From the NCBI GenBank assembly GCA_022264855.1, contig JABYQU010000010.1, positions 310,001 through 374,000 on the forward strand: a stretch of 64,000 nucleotides of DNA, in the 5' to 3' direction. The DNA comes from Lenzites betulinus (lineage: Eukaryota; Basidiomycota; Agaricomycetes; Polyporales; Polyporaceae). Both the position numbers and the translations under genes were made by a program. The notes under the pieces were generated by a model. The model did not search any database and had not been told where the DNA came from. It saw nothing but the letters and a program-made list of their open reading frames with translations. Below are positions 45,803 to 58,000 of the stretch, in pieces (position 1 is the first letter of the stretch; each line of letters starts with the position of its first letter).

Positions 45803-46114
45803 GCTCTAGTGCTAGTGCTACTTCTGCTGGGACAATGGATAACGACCGGGTGTCGTGTTATTTAGGATTCGATCCTGCGCTCCTTCGGACTTATTCTGCG
45901 GATGCTTTCTATCGCTTTTACGCTATTGCTGGTCGTGTTCCTTAAGATGTACACCTATCGTATACATAGAATCTGTATCGGATGACACCCTATATTTTAA
46001 ACATCACTCCCAGGCGGCCGGACCTGCATGCTCCCTCCCTGAAACCCTTGTGCGTATCTAATGCAGCTATTACACAGGTTGGCTTGACATTGCCCTTCTC
46101 AACACCCGATTCTA
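45803..46114. other. 3' flank between F-box/WD40 gene and P450 copy A (convergent)
   Basis: The 312 bp carry the 3' ends of two convergent genes. The part at 45980-46010 (TATCGGATGACA..CTATATTTTAAA) recurs at 49050-49080 in unit B. No separate gene is seen. Confidence 0.6.
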
Positions 46115-48193
46115 CTACTCGTTTGCAAACAGATCTTGAGCTTTCAGGCGTGCTTCGGCTTGGGGCGAACGGGCCTCGATGCGGCACTTGAATGGCTCCG
46201 GGTAGCTTTGTGGGCTGTTAGAACATGCGGCGATATCGATCGCCTGCTAGATACACGACTTACGAAAGGAGCATATCCGTCGTTACCTTGGGCTTCACGA
46301 ATACTGGTCTTCCGGATTCATCGAGCGGTGGGCCAATCGTCAGCGTGTGCAACACCGACGCGACAATGATGAACAGAGAGGAGTCGACAAAATGGCGGCC
46401 GGCGCAAATCCTTGCATGGCGCGAATGAGTGTATGCATCTATCGGTATGGGTGTGGGGATAGCTCACCGGCGACCACTACCAAACACGAAGGCCATGGGG
46501 TCCCGAGCTGGCGGGTCTACTAAGAAACGCTCGGGCCTGAATTCTTCGGGGTCGGGGTACTCGTCGGGGTCGCGAGAGAGGCCCCTGTATGTGTGGATGA
46601 CGTTCCTTAAGTTCCAGGTGCTGTCGGAGTACATAGGGAAGAGAACATACCAGGAATTTGGGATGACCACGGTGCCCTTAGGTATATAATACCCGTCGTA
46701 CACCTGCTCTTCGATGGTCTTGTGCGCTACGCCGACAGGCACTACGACGTGCCATCGCATGCATTCTTTGACCACTGCGTTGACGTATGGCAAAGCAGGG
46801 CGGTCGGCGAAGTCGGGCAAACGGTTGGCCCCGACCACCTCATCCAATTCTGCCTGGGCTTTCTTTTGAACGTCTGGGAAGTTCGTCATTGCCATGAAGA
46901 ACGCGACGACGCTGGAGAATGTCTGGTGCATCCCGGACTATTCATTAGAATGCACGAGACTCGGACGAGGGGGCTGTGAGTAGACTGACCGTGTCGGCAC
47001 CGGCTTTATGCAGACTTGTCAGAGACACATGCTTGATGAATGCATATATGGAGAACGACGTACTGATGTAGCCAAGAGCAGATATGTCTTTGGCCATTTC
47101 TTCGAACTCTGTGGCTTCGTGTCCTTCTAGCTGGGCTTTCTTCTCAAGCAAGGATGTTACGATGCAGGGCCGCGCGGTTCCATTGGCCTCCATGATTGTC
47201 AGCTTATACTGCACCCACGTCTCCGCGACGCGGGACTTACGATTCTCTCTGTTACAGCGTCGAAGGGGACATTCCTCGTTGCCAAGACGTCCTTCCTCCA
47301 CACAGCTGCCTTGCGTTTGAACCCTGCGCCAGGGAACCAGCTAGGAAGGTAGCGGAGAATGGGTAGGCTCTCGACCATGAACCGCCCGGGAACCATGAAC
47401 TCGCCGAAGATATCTAACCCTTTCCTGGCTATCCGGATATACTCATCGTCGTCATCAGTGATCTCGAGCCCGTATATAATCCCCATGATTGTCGCGCCAA
47501 AGTAGCTGACAGAAGCTATTAGTTGGTACTGGAGCCGTATGCATCTCAGCTGAGTTCTCTTACTGATTGATGTGTCTAACGAAATCATCAGGACGGGCGA
47601 TGAGTTTCTTGAGCAACCGTTGCACCTCGCGCCGCTGTGTTGGGCGGTAATCCAGGATGGCGTTCGGGTAGAACAGCTGGTGGAACTCGCGACGTTGCAT
47701 TCGCCATTTTGGTCCGTAACCTAGGAGGGCGAAGTCCCACATAAAACCAGTCCTGCAAGACTGAGGATTAATGTGTTTGACACATCAATACTCAATTGAC
47801 TCACAGGTCTGCCATCACAGAGTCCCCTCTGTCGGAAGAGATCGACGACCTGACTTCGAGCAGCTCGTGGACGGCTTTGTAGGACCCCAGGATGATCATA
47901 GGCTGCCCTAGAACATTCATGTACACGATATCACCTGCACAAATGATAAACCCATTGAAGTCGATCATAGACATGAGAGACATGTACTGCGTACCATACT
48001 TCGCGCTGAGGTCGCGGAAGCTAGCCCCGAGGTTCTTCATCGGCATGTCGTACGCATTGCCTACGAAGGGCAGTGGCTTCGGACCTGGCGGTAAGCGATA
48101 TCGTTTACGAGAGACAAAGAGGTATCTGGAAAGCAACAGAGCGGCGAAGACGATGAGGGGTTGGAGCCAGGCAGAGACGTCGATAATCTCCAT
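46115..48193 (-). CDS. Cytochrome P450 monooxygenase, tandem copy A
   Basis: Ten exons: 48193-47995, 47934-47805, 47752-47564, 47505-47241, 47208-47064, 47003-46990 (14 nt), 46937-46651, 46584-46468, 46410-46264 and 46205-46115. The chosen start MEIIDVSAWLQP gives one N-terminal membrane helix and the hinge RYRLPPGPKPLPFVG. The I-helix motif TGADT is on the 14-nt exon. ExxR is KECMRWH, PERF is RPERFL and the heme loop is FGSGRRICAGR. The features match basidiomycete P450s commonly annotated as O-methylsterigmatocystin oxidoreductase, but that name does not imply aflatoxin chemistry. All junctions keep phase, so this copy appears intact. It is convergent with the F-box/WD40 gene and in tandem with copy B. 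Confidence 0.92.
46990..47003 (-). other. 14-nt micro-exon encoding the P450 I-helix motif
   Basis: CCGGTGCCGACACG sits between acceptor ATAAAG and donor GTCAGT. With one base from the previous exon it encodes Thr-Gly-Ala-Asp-Thr, the oxygen-activating motif. Copy B has the equivalent at 50044-50031. Confidence 0.8.
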
Positions 48194-48890
48194 ATCGAAT
48201 GCCTGAAGGACCATGAGATACAACGGGGATTAGCAAGGATTCCGAGTGTCATATATGCAGTCCGTGGGATGAGGGCATTCGTCAAAAGACCCTGGTATGT
48301 GGGCGACTTGACATCGGGGTAGGTTCTTCGCCGAGGCAGGCTCGGTATGTCTACCGGCCAAAGAAGCAACTTGGGAGCATTGGTATTTTGCTCAGGTCGC
48401 TTGAATCAACTAGTACTCCTGCGACAAGCAGACCTTGTCCAGCATGGAGTACGTGCCGCGGCCATTGGACACCGTCAAAGCATGAATGGGTCAAATTTGC
48501 TTCAAAAGAAGCTGCAGGCTTTCGGGGTCGGATATACTGTTTGGATTTATCCTGAGCACAACGTTAAAAGGACAGTGCGATAACGATGATATGGGCGAAA
48601 TTGCACCTTAGTCCTTCGGGCTGAACGCTCCTGGCCCGAAAAGTGTGTGAACACCCGATGATGTCGGGCTTAGATCGGCATTGTATCCGTGGGTCCATAA
48701 ACTCGGGGTAGCTTCAAGTCACCGATGTTTGAAATAAGTACTTGCAAAACAAGGTTGATGGGGACGCCGACCTATGAAATTAGAACTTGCACCACAACAC
48801 AACGAAGTGTACACGGCAATCAACCGCGATTTCCAGGACCCCTGACAGACCAGAAGATGTTTCTGTGAGAGTGATGATCGCGCAACATGC
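48194..48890. other. Upstream region of P450 copy A and duplication junction
   Basis: The stretch repeats the block found at 51224-51790. The roughly 75 bp at 48815-48890 match neither side of the duplication and form the junction. No gene is seen. Confidence 0.55.
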
Positions 48891-49032
48891 CCATTCGTGC
48901 GCGACTGGTACGATCGAGCACTGGCAGAGCGAGAGCGTGTGGAAGGTTGCGTTCACACTGCGCGAAACGTGCGCGGTTAACAGCAAGAAGTTCGGCAAGA
49001 TGATCGTCAGGATCTGGAGCTTCAAGCCCTGA
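48891..49032 (+). pseudogene. Truncated 3' stump of the F-box/WD40 gene
   Basis: This is a copy of the last segment of the gene ending at 45802: the original reads QSESVWKVAFTRETCAI..KKFGKMVVEIWSFKP and the copy QSESVWKVAFTLRETCAV..KKFGKMIVRIWSFKP, with one extra codon. It lacks the F-box, nearly all of the propeller and a promoter of its own, so it is a passenger of the segmental duplication. Confidence 0.9.
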
Positions 49033-49160
49033 GGCCTAAGACATATAATCCGTATCGGATGACAAACTATATTTTAAAACTCACTCCCGGGCCCATGTAT
49101 GCGTATTCAATGCAGCTGTGATGCAAGTTGGCTTGACATGACCCTTCTCAACGCTCGGTC

Positions 49161-51223
49161 CTACTCGTTTGCAGACAGATCTTGAGCTTTCAGGCGTGCT
49201 TCGGCTTGGGGCGAACGGGTCTCGATGCGGCACTTGAACGGCTCCGGGTAGCTTCGCGGGCTGTTAGAAAATGCGACTCCGAGGCGACATGGGTCGCTTG
49301 CGAGATGAACGACTTACGAAAGGAGCATGTCTGTCGTCACCTTGAGCTCCACGAAGACCGGTTTGCCAGATTCATCGAGCGGTGGCCCAATCGTCAGCGT
49401 GTGCAACACCGACGCGACGATGATGAACAGGGAGGAATCGGCGAAATGGCGGCCGGCACAAATCCTTGCATAAGACGAGTGAGTGTATGTGTCTACTGAT
49501 GTGCCGGAATAGCTTACCGCAGACCATTACCAAATACGAAGGCCATGGGGTCCCGAGCTGGCGGGTCTGCTAGGAAACGCTCGGGTTTGAATTCTTCGGG
49601 GTTGGGGTACTCGTCGGGGTCGCGAGAGAGACCCCTGCAGGTATTCATAGTGTACATTGAAGTTCCTGGTCCTAGGGCAGGAGAAGGGAACGTACCATGC
49701 ATTCGAAACGACCACAGTGCCCTTAGGGATATAATACCCGTCGTATACCTGCTCTTCGATGGTCCGGTGCGCTATGCCGATAGGCACCACGACGTGCCAT
49801 CGCAAGCATTCTTTGACCACTGCGTTGACGTATGGCAAAGCGGGGCGGTCGGCGAAGTCAGGTAAACGATTGGCTCCGACCACCTCATCCAATTCTGCCT
49901 GGGCTTTCTTTTGAACGTCTGGGTAGTTCGTCATCGCCATGAAAAACGCGACGACGCTGGAGAATGTCTGATACATTCCGGACTGCTCGTTAATATGCAC
50001 AAGATTCGGATGAGCTGTGAGTAGACTGACGGTGTCTGCACCGGCTTTATATGCAAACTCGTTAGGCACGTATGTCTAATGATTGCATATGGCCAACAAC
50101 GTACTCATGTACCCAAGAGCAGATATGTCCTTTGCCATTTCTTCGAACTCTGTGGCTTCCTCTCCTTCCATCTGGGCTTTCTTCTCAAGCAAGGAGGTCA
50201 CGATGCAGGGCCGCACGTTTCCATGAGCCTCCATGAAATATCAGCCAATTTATACTGCACACATATCTCCGCGAGCCGAGACTTACAATATTCTCTGTCA
50301 CAGCCTCAAATGGGACATTCCTCAGTGCCAAGACGTCCTTCCTCCACACAGCCGCCTTGCGCTTGAACCCTGCACCAGGGAACCAATTAGGAAGGTAGCG
50401 GAGAACGGGTAGGCTCTCGACCAAAAACCGCCCGGGGACCATGAAGTCGTCGAAGATATCCAACGCTTTCCTAGCTATCAGGATATACTTGTCATCGTCG
50501 TCAGTGATCTCGAAACCGTAGATGATCCCCATGATCGATGCGCCAAAGTAGCTGACCCGAGCTATCAGCTGGTACGGGGGCGGTATGCAGAATTCTCTTA
50601 CTGTTTGATATGTCTAACGAAGTCTTGAGGACGAGCGATGAGTTTCTTGAGCAACCGCTGCACCTCGCGCCGCTGTGTTGGGCGGTAGTCCAGGATGGCG
50701 TTCGGGTAAAACAATTGGTGGAATGCGCGACGTTGTGTTCGCCACTTTGGTCCGTAACCTAGGAGGGCGAAGTCCCACATAAAACCAGTCCTACAGGGCT
50801 AAGGATTGTGTTTCAGATTACAGAGGACCGATTCACTCACAGGTCGCCCATCACAGAGTACCCCCTGTCGGATGAAATCGACGACCTGACTTCAAGTAGC
50901 TCATGAACGACTTTGTAGGAGCCCAGAATGATAGTAGGCTGTCCCAGCACATCCATGTACACGATATCGCCTGCACAAATGATAAAGCCGTTGAAGTCAA
51001 TCATAGGAAATGTGTACTACGTACCATACTTGGCGCTGAGGTCGCGGAAGCTAGCCCCGAGGTTCTTCATCGGCATATCGTACGCATTGCCTACGAAAGG
51101 CAATGGCTTCGGACCCGGAGGTAGTCGATATCGTGTGCGAGAGACATAGAGGTATCTGGAGAGCAACAGAGCAGCGAATACGAGGAGGGGTTGCAGCCAG
51201 GCAGAGTTGTCAATTGTCTCCAT
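49161..51223 (-). pseudogene. Cytochrome P450, tandem copy B, with a frameshift in exon 5
   Basis: The exon layout is the same as copy A from METIDNSAWLQP (51223) to the stop at 49163-49161. In one 60-residue exon only four residues differ from copy A. I-helix (GADT on a 14-nt exon, 50044-50031), ExxR (KECLRWH) and heme loop (FGNGLRICAG) are intact. After the acceptor at 50256-50255, however, the distance to the conserved ATGGAGGC is 20 nt against 15 nt in copy A, which shifts the frame and brings a stop within about 20 codons. No other AG lies in between that would repair it. I therefore call it a recent pseudogene; unusual splicing could still rescue it. Confidence 0.7.
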
Positions 51224-52000
51224 GTTGTATGCCTGAAGGATTGTGAGATACCGCGATGATTAGCACTGAGGATTCCGAGTGTCATATATACAGTCCGTGG
51301 GATGAAGGCGTTTCTCAGAAGACGCTGGTATGCGGGCGACTTCAAATCGGGGTGCCTTCTTCACCAAAGGTGGCTCGGCATGTTTGCCGGCCAAAGAAGC
51401 AACTGGGGTGTATTGTCCTTTTGCAACTTTAAAAGGTCCTGTGAGCCGACTAGAATTCCGGCGACAAGCAGATCAGCTGGTATGGCATGGAGTATGTGCG
51501 GCGCCCATCGAACACTGTCGAAGCACGAATGGGTAAGTTTGCTTCACTAAACGCTGTGGACTTTGGGGGGTCAAACGTAGTGTCTAAAATGACCCTGATA
51601 TGGGTGAAATTGCACCTTAGTCCTGAGGCTGAACGCTCTTAGGCTGAGATCGGCTTTGCATCCGTAGGTCCACAGACTCGGGGTAGCTTGAAGTCACCGA
51701 TGTTTGAAATACCTGCAAAACAAGGTTCGTGGGGACGCCGACCTATAAAATTAGAAATTGCACCACAACACAACGAAGAATATACGTAGTGGTTGTCGAG
51801 CATGCCTGTCTTCAATTGAGGCGGTGTAGGAGAAAGAACCGGCTATCATAGGCCGTCGAGTTGAGATTCTACTGCGTAAAATACACTTCCGATAGAACCA
51901 ATCCTGCCTTAATACTGTGCTCTACGACCTGTCCGTATATCAGCGCTTCTGATAGCAGCAGCTCACACCGCGAACTCTAAGTTGCGTACGAGATAGGCCA
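51224..52000. other. Upstream of P450 copy B, 3' flank of the ABC transporter
   Basis: Most of 51224-51790 is the second copy of the P450 upstream block. 51790-52000 is unique and shows no gene. Confidence 0.55.
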
Positions 52001-55000
52001 CTAGCCCGAGGAGGCCGCAGCCTTCACCATTGCATATAGCGCATCCTTATCGCCGCTCTCGTCTACCAGCCCGCGGAACATGCCCTTTTCGTTGTTGAGC
52101 AGTTCGCTGGGGGAACCGAACTCGGACTGCGTAGGGCGTTAGTATAATATGTCGATGGATGACAAGATTTCGCGTGACTCACAATGCGGCCCGCGTCAAG
52201 AACCAGCTGTGTGAATTGTCAGTAAACAACGGCAAGCTGTAGGTCGGTGCGCTCACAATCTTGTCAGCGTCCATGATAGTTTGTAAACGATGCGCGATGG
52301 TGAGGATGGTAACATCCTTGCCCAACTCTTTACGCAGTGAGTTTTGAATGATCGTATCTGTCTCATAATCTGTATCTGTGGTGAGCGCAATATCTCAAAC
52401 ATAGCATGGAACTTCTTACCGATAGCAGATGTGGCTGTGTAGAAGGAAAGGTGAAAGGAGTCAGCGGTCTTACTTCATCTGCGAGGCGCTACTAAGAACG
52501 TACCTTCATCTAAGATGAGAAGCTTGCTTTGACGGACTATGGCCCTCGCAAGCGCGAGGATCTGGCGCTGACCGACCGACAGGTTGCTACCACCGCTCGA
52601 GATAGGGGACTCGAGGGTAATACGGCCTTCATCGGTCTCGTCCTGCAGCGAGAACAGACCCGCTGCACGGAGTGCATCATTCAGCACCGCGTCGTCGTAT
52701 TGGTTGAAGGGGTCGAGATTCTGGCGCAGAGTGCCGCTAAGGAGCTCGGGCTGCGAAGAGATGTAAGCACGGGGCCATTAAAATGAGGGCGGGCTCGATT
52801 ACAGACCACTTGGGGGATGATAGTGATGTTGGAACGGAGAACGTCCAAGTTGACGGTGTCAGTGGCGATGCCGTCATAGTATACTTTGCCCTCCGTGAAA
52901 ATGAGGCGAAGAAGCGCGAGAGTCAAAGAGCTCTGTAGAGTTGTTAGATATGTTTGACCTCCGTCAACACAAACGGTCTCACCTTGCCACTGCCAGTGCG
53001 TCCGACTGTAGACGTTGTTTAGCATCTCTATTCCAGTAAGGATACAAATATACGTACCGATACCAACTCGCTCGCCCGCCTTAACCTCGAACGAGATCTC
53101 ATGCAAGACTCGGGGACCGTCCTGTGGTTCGTTCAGCAGAATTCCAAAGCAAGCCGGTTGTTCGACTAACGGGAGTGTAGCGCGCAGAGAGCTTCTCCAC
53201 GCTGAGGGAACCGCTCGCAGGCCAATAGGCAGGTGGGTTGCCTTCGGCGGTGGCCTGCGGCTCCTGCTCGATCGTGACATACTGCTGGATACGCTCCAAA
53301 CTGTCGGTTACGTCAGTGGCAATTTCATTAACCATCAGAGATATTCCCGTACCTGTTGCCTGTATGCGCGATATGTGATCAATTAACCGTCTTCGTGACG
53401 AAACCAAAAGGCGTACCGTTGACTTCGAACTCGTTGAGGATACGGATCCACCAGAGGATCATGCCACTGAAGCCAACTTCGGAGATTTGGCAGTTAGTGT
53501 TTGTAGGACCCGCGTATCCAGCTAATACATACCAGCCATGTTGAGCGAGAAACCAGTGTTCGCCGCCCGTGCGTGGTTGCCGTAGACAAGGTACGCAGCC
53601 AAACACGCTGCGAACAGCGCACCGAGGCACTCAATACGGATCGACACCCATCTGAGCTGGAGTGAGCATTACACCCACTACCAGGGTTGAATGGCACTGA
53701 CCGGTTCAGGTTGTAGAACGTCCTTCCCGCACGGACGTATCTGTCGATACGCCTGTATGACTCCTTCCGGAACTGGTCCTGCGCGCCATACGCACGAATG
53801 GAAGCTGCCATTTGATCAGCAAACGTATAATGGACACAGTGAAAACCACTCACTCAAACCAGCGATGGCGGCACCGAAGTGACCCAAGACGGGCGCACGC
53901 GCGTTACTCATCTCACGCTTCACAGAGAGCTGCGCCTTCATGTAGATCTGGCCACACCAGCCTCCAACGGCGGAGACAATCGCGCCCGGGATGGCGAAGA
54001 TGGGCGAGAAGGAGATGATGGCGAGGAACTTCATCAACATCGCTACAGACAGCTCGATGACCCAGCTCAGGTGGCTCGCGAACGGACCGTCGACTGGAGC
54101 GCAATCAGTACGATGTAGCATTATACCGGAGAGATTACGCACTGCACTGAATGTCCTGGGTGCAACGAGTGATGATGCGCGAAGTGGGAGTCTTATCGAG
54201 CCAGCTAATCACAGGCTAAGTCAGTGAAGTCATAGCAAGGCTGGAAAGCAGACCTACCGGAGAGTGGAGCTCAGAATGGATCGCACCAGCCTCGTGTGGA
54301 TGTTACGCGACGAGCGGAGAGTACCAAAGAGGTACACGAGGAAGCTCACACAGTAGAATGTGATCCCAACGACCAGGAGACTGATGTAAATAGCCAGGTA
54401 GCTTCCGAGGGGGTCAGCCAATTACCAAGGGAAATTGCCCACGGATCACTCACTAGGACACCTTGACGTCGGCCTGCTCCTGGTCTTCGTACTGCTGAGC
54501 CCAATAACCAAGCCAGTACGTCTGGAAGACGCCCATGAACTCGCAGATAAGAAGGAACGCGATGACAGAAGTCCAGAAGATGAACGAGTGTCCACCGCCC
54601 ATGCTGAACAAGTACAATCTCACTACAACACGATGAGTTCGGACTTCCGACATTGATGAACTGCAAACTTACGTGCGGGCCAGCTAACGTGTCCCTCCGC
54701 AATTTCCTCAGCGACGATCAGTTTGCCGTCGGTCTTTTGCGGGGCCACTTCCTCGTCCGGCTCGGCGGGCTGGTCGACCTCGGTGTCGATCTTCTTCAGC
54801 TCCTTCCGCTCCTCCGCCAATTCCTCGGAGAGGTTCTTGTCCTTCGCAAGTACCTTCGACAGTGTACCTTGACTAGCAATACGACCATCGGTGCCTAGAT
54901 TGACTACGTAGTCAGCGATGGGGCTCGCCATGGCGACGTTGTGGGTCTTGGTAAAGAGTAAGCGTTGATCCGATGTGATGCTTGGAAGAAAAACATACGA

Positions 55001-58000
55001 CGAGCAGTACAGTGCGTCCATGAAGCAGATCGCCCTTGAAGCAGTTGTCCACAATCCAGCGCGACGTGTGCACGTCGAGTGCAGCGAGGACATCGTCCAG
55101 GAGCAGAATCTCCGCTGAAGAGTAAACAGCCCGAGCTAGAGTGATACGGGCCTGCGACACTGGATTAGAACAAACAAACACTGCCGCAAGCTGTCGAATG
55201 TACCTTTTGGCCACCACTATAGAACGCACGGTGATTAGTGCTTCATATTGCTACGAAAAAGCTTCAATACTCACCTGAGCGTCAGACCTTTCTCACCGAC
55301 CTCCGTTTGGTCACCGGCATCGAAGAGGCTCAGATCGCGTTTCAGAGCACACTGCAAGATAACTGGAGCACTTGATTAGCTAGCTTGGATATAGCAATGA
55401 TCCAATGAACTCACCCTTGTTGTAACGCTCTTCGTCATATGGCGCACCAAAGAGGATGTTGTCCTAGAGTCGCTATTTAGTCTTGGGAAACATTCGTGAA
55501 AGATCAAAACATACTCGAATAGTCTCGTTCTGAACCCAGGACTCCTGAGCGGCGTAGGCAATACCGCCGGCACGCGGCAAGCTCACGAACGATTCCGGAC
55601 CGGTAGGGATGTAGTGCAGTTCGCCTAGACGACAGTGGCCTCAGTTATGCCCAAACGGACGCGCTGAGTCGAGGTACGTACCGAGCAACGCCATGATGAG
55701 CGAAGTCTTGCCCGATCCAGTGGGTCCGACGATAAGGTTGACCTTTCCGCGCTTGAAGATCACGTCCTCCTCGATCCGGAGCGTGAAGTTGCGGCGGTTA
55801 GGTCCCGGAGTGAGCGACCCATCGTTGTCAGTCGACCAAGTGAAAGCCGCGTGGCTGATGCCGATGACGTCGTTCTCGACCGTGTGCGGGGGAATGACGA
55901 GCTCAGCGGATGCAGCGTCCTTCTCCGTAAACCCGTCAAGCAGTTCCGTCTGGAATACGCTGCTTAGTAGTCTCTCAATGCGAATGATGTCAATGTGACG
56001 TACATCGTGGAGGAACTCGGTGATACGATCGAGAGACACCTTGGCTAAAGATGGCATTCGTTCAGCGCGGTCGCAGCCATATAAAGAAATTCACATACCT
56101 TGGATCATTTGTGGCAACAGCGAGAACACTGTGTGCAGCTGATCGCGGAGAACGTCGAAGACTGCGAGACAAGACGGTCAACGCGGTGTTACGAAGCGAA
56201 ATCTACAGAACTCACCAGACATAGACGAGAAGACGCGGGAAGCTAAAGATCGGTCAGAATGCGCGCATAGCCATCTTTGCATCTATCCTCACCAGTGAGC
56301 TCTTTGCCCATGATGACGGTCTGCAAGCAGGCTATGAGTGACTGTATCAGGGCAGATTTGTGGATACATACGTAGGTGATGAAGGTAGCGACCATCGTCA
56401 CAACGGGGATGACGTAGCTTATATCTTTATTCAGCATGAAGATGCGCTCATTGGGCTCATGCTAACGTACTTGATATTGCCGTTAATCAATTCGAGAATC
56501 TTGAGTTTTCGGATGTACTTCAACTCGTCATCACGCTTGTCTGTCAATTGCTCGACCACCTTGGGCTCCCACCCAAAGAGCTTGATCATGCGGATAACAT
56601 TCATAGCTGGGGCAGAGTCAGTACAACTGATCCGCTTCATGAAGGCAAAGGACTCACTCTCAGTGACATCTTGAACACGAGCATCGGTCTAATATGAAAA
56701 GGTCAGGAGACTAGGAATATGTGAGCACTCAAACGTCATCATTCACCTTCTTCATCTTCTGCGTTTGCACGCTCTGGATTAAGGACGCAATATAGCCGGG
56801 AATGGGGAACAAGAGAATCATTGCCACCATGCCGACGAATGCACTAGAAGGCGCAAACGTTATTCGCACTGTGTACCGGGTTCAATCATGAAGCAGGTCT
56901 TACCTCCAGCCGAGGATTTGATAGAGGAAGATGATCGCAACGATAATTTGCGCGGGTCCGTAGAGGGCTGTGGATGGTCAGTCAGTGCTAGTGCAATGAT
57001 AACATCCTGGTTCCTCACCGATGAACAAGAAGTCACGGCCGTCCACAAGATTGTTCAAATCGGTGGTAACGAGGTTATTGATCCGGCCAATGAGGTTACC
57101 GCTGGCAGGGCCACTGCTCAACCCAGCGAGCTTTTCGTCCGTCTTCTTCGTATCCAGGCCCTTCTTTCCAGGGGCAGTTGACGTGGTACTTGCCGTGCTC
57201 GCGTGGACGGTCTCGTCTTCTTCGCTCCCGTTTTCGTTGGAGCTAGATGGAGACGCCTCCTCGCCAGTTACACCCTCCAATATAGATGCGCTGTCCGGAG
57301 TATGTACTGCGGTGGATGCACGGCTAGCCGAAGGAGACTGAGAAGATTCTGATTTCATCCGGATGCGGAGGGCATGATCGAACACAAGTTGCGTGATGAT
57401 TGCCTCGGTTTGAACAAGCATGCGAGTCTGGTCACAGCTTAGTAATTGGCAAGAGAACGGCATGTCGAGGACCGCCTACCGTGTTGAACACGTAGTACTG
57501 GATAGCTACTGCACCAAGGACAGGCCCAAGGAAAAGCCAGCTGATCCAAACCCAAGGGCGCACAACGGCGTTTTCCCCGCCCGTCTCCAGGAAACTGTAC
57601 GATCTGTTAACATACGAAAAACACACAGTTACCAGAACTTACTCAAGGAGTCTATAGATACCGATGGGGCTCGCAAACGTAGCTGCGACCCGAACCAAGA
57701 GCATAGCAGCCAACACCATATACTCCGATCCTAAAAACGAGTCAGTATCTACACTTGAACGATACACGCTAATATTAATACTCACGGAAGACTCTCATAA
57801 GGCCAAAGAAAATGTGCTGCTTCTTGAAAGCCTGGAACGGGTCAAGATGCTGCCGAGCTGTTAGCTCGGAGTGACCCGCAAAATGGTGGTCGGCTTACAG
57901 GGAAACTGCGTGCCACCAGATTCCTCGCATAATCATAATCTGCGAGCGGCGGGAGCTCTTCCCAAGGAAGATGAGGCATTCTGTATGCTTTGAAGATAAT

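Larger units (their letters stand above)
45678..51790. repeat. Tandem segmental duplication, two units of about 3 kb
   Basis: Unit A is about 45678-48815 and unit B about 48891-51790. Both start inside the terminal WD40 exon (TTCGTGCGCGAC), contain a P450 on the minus strand with the same exon layout, and end with the same CACCACAACACAACGAAG block (48790 and 51758 areas). Unit B lacks about 150 bp of the 3' region after the WD40 stop that unit A keeps. Confidence 0.9.

Noticed and set aside
48787..49032. Short independent gene of 81 codons
   Set aside because: It is the duplicated tail of the F-box/WD40 gene, without promoter or F-box.
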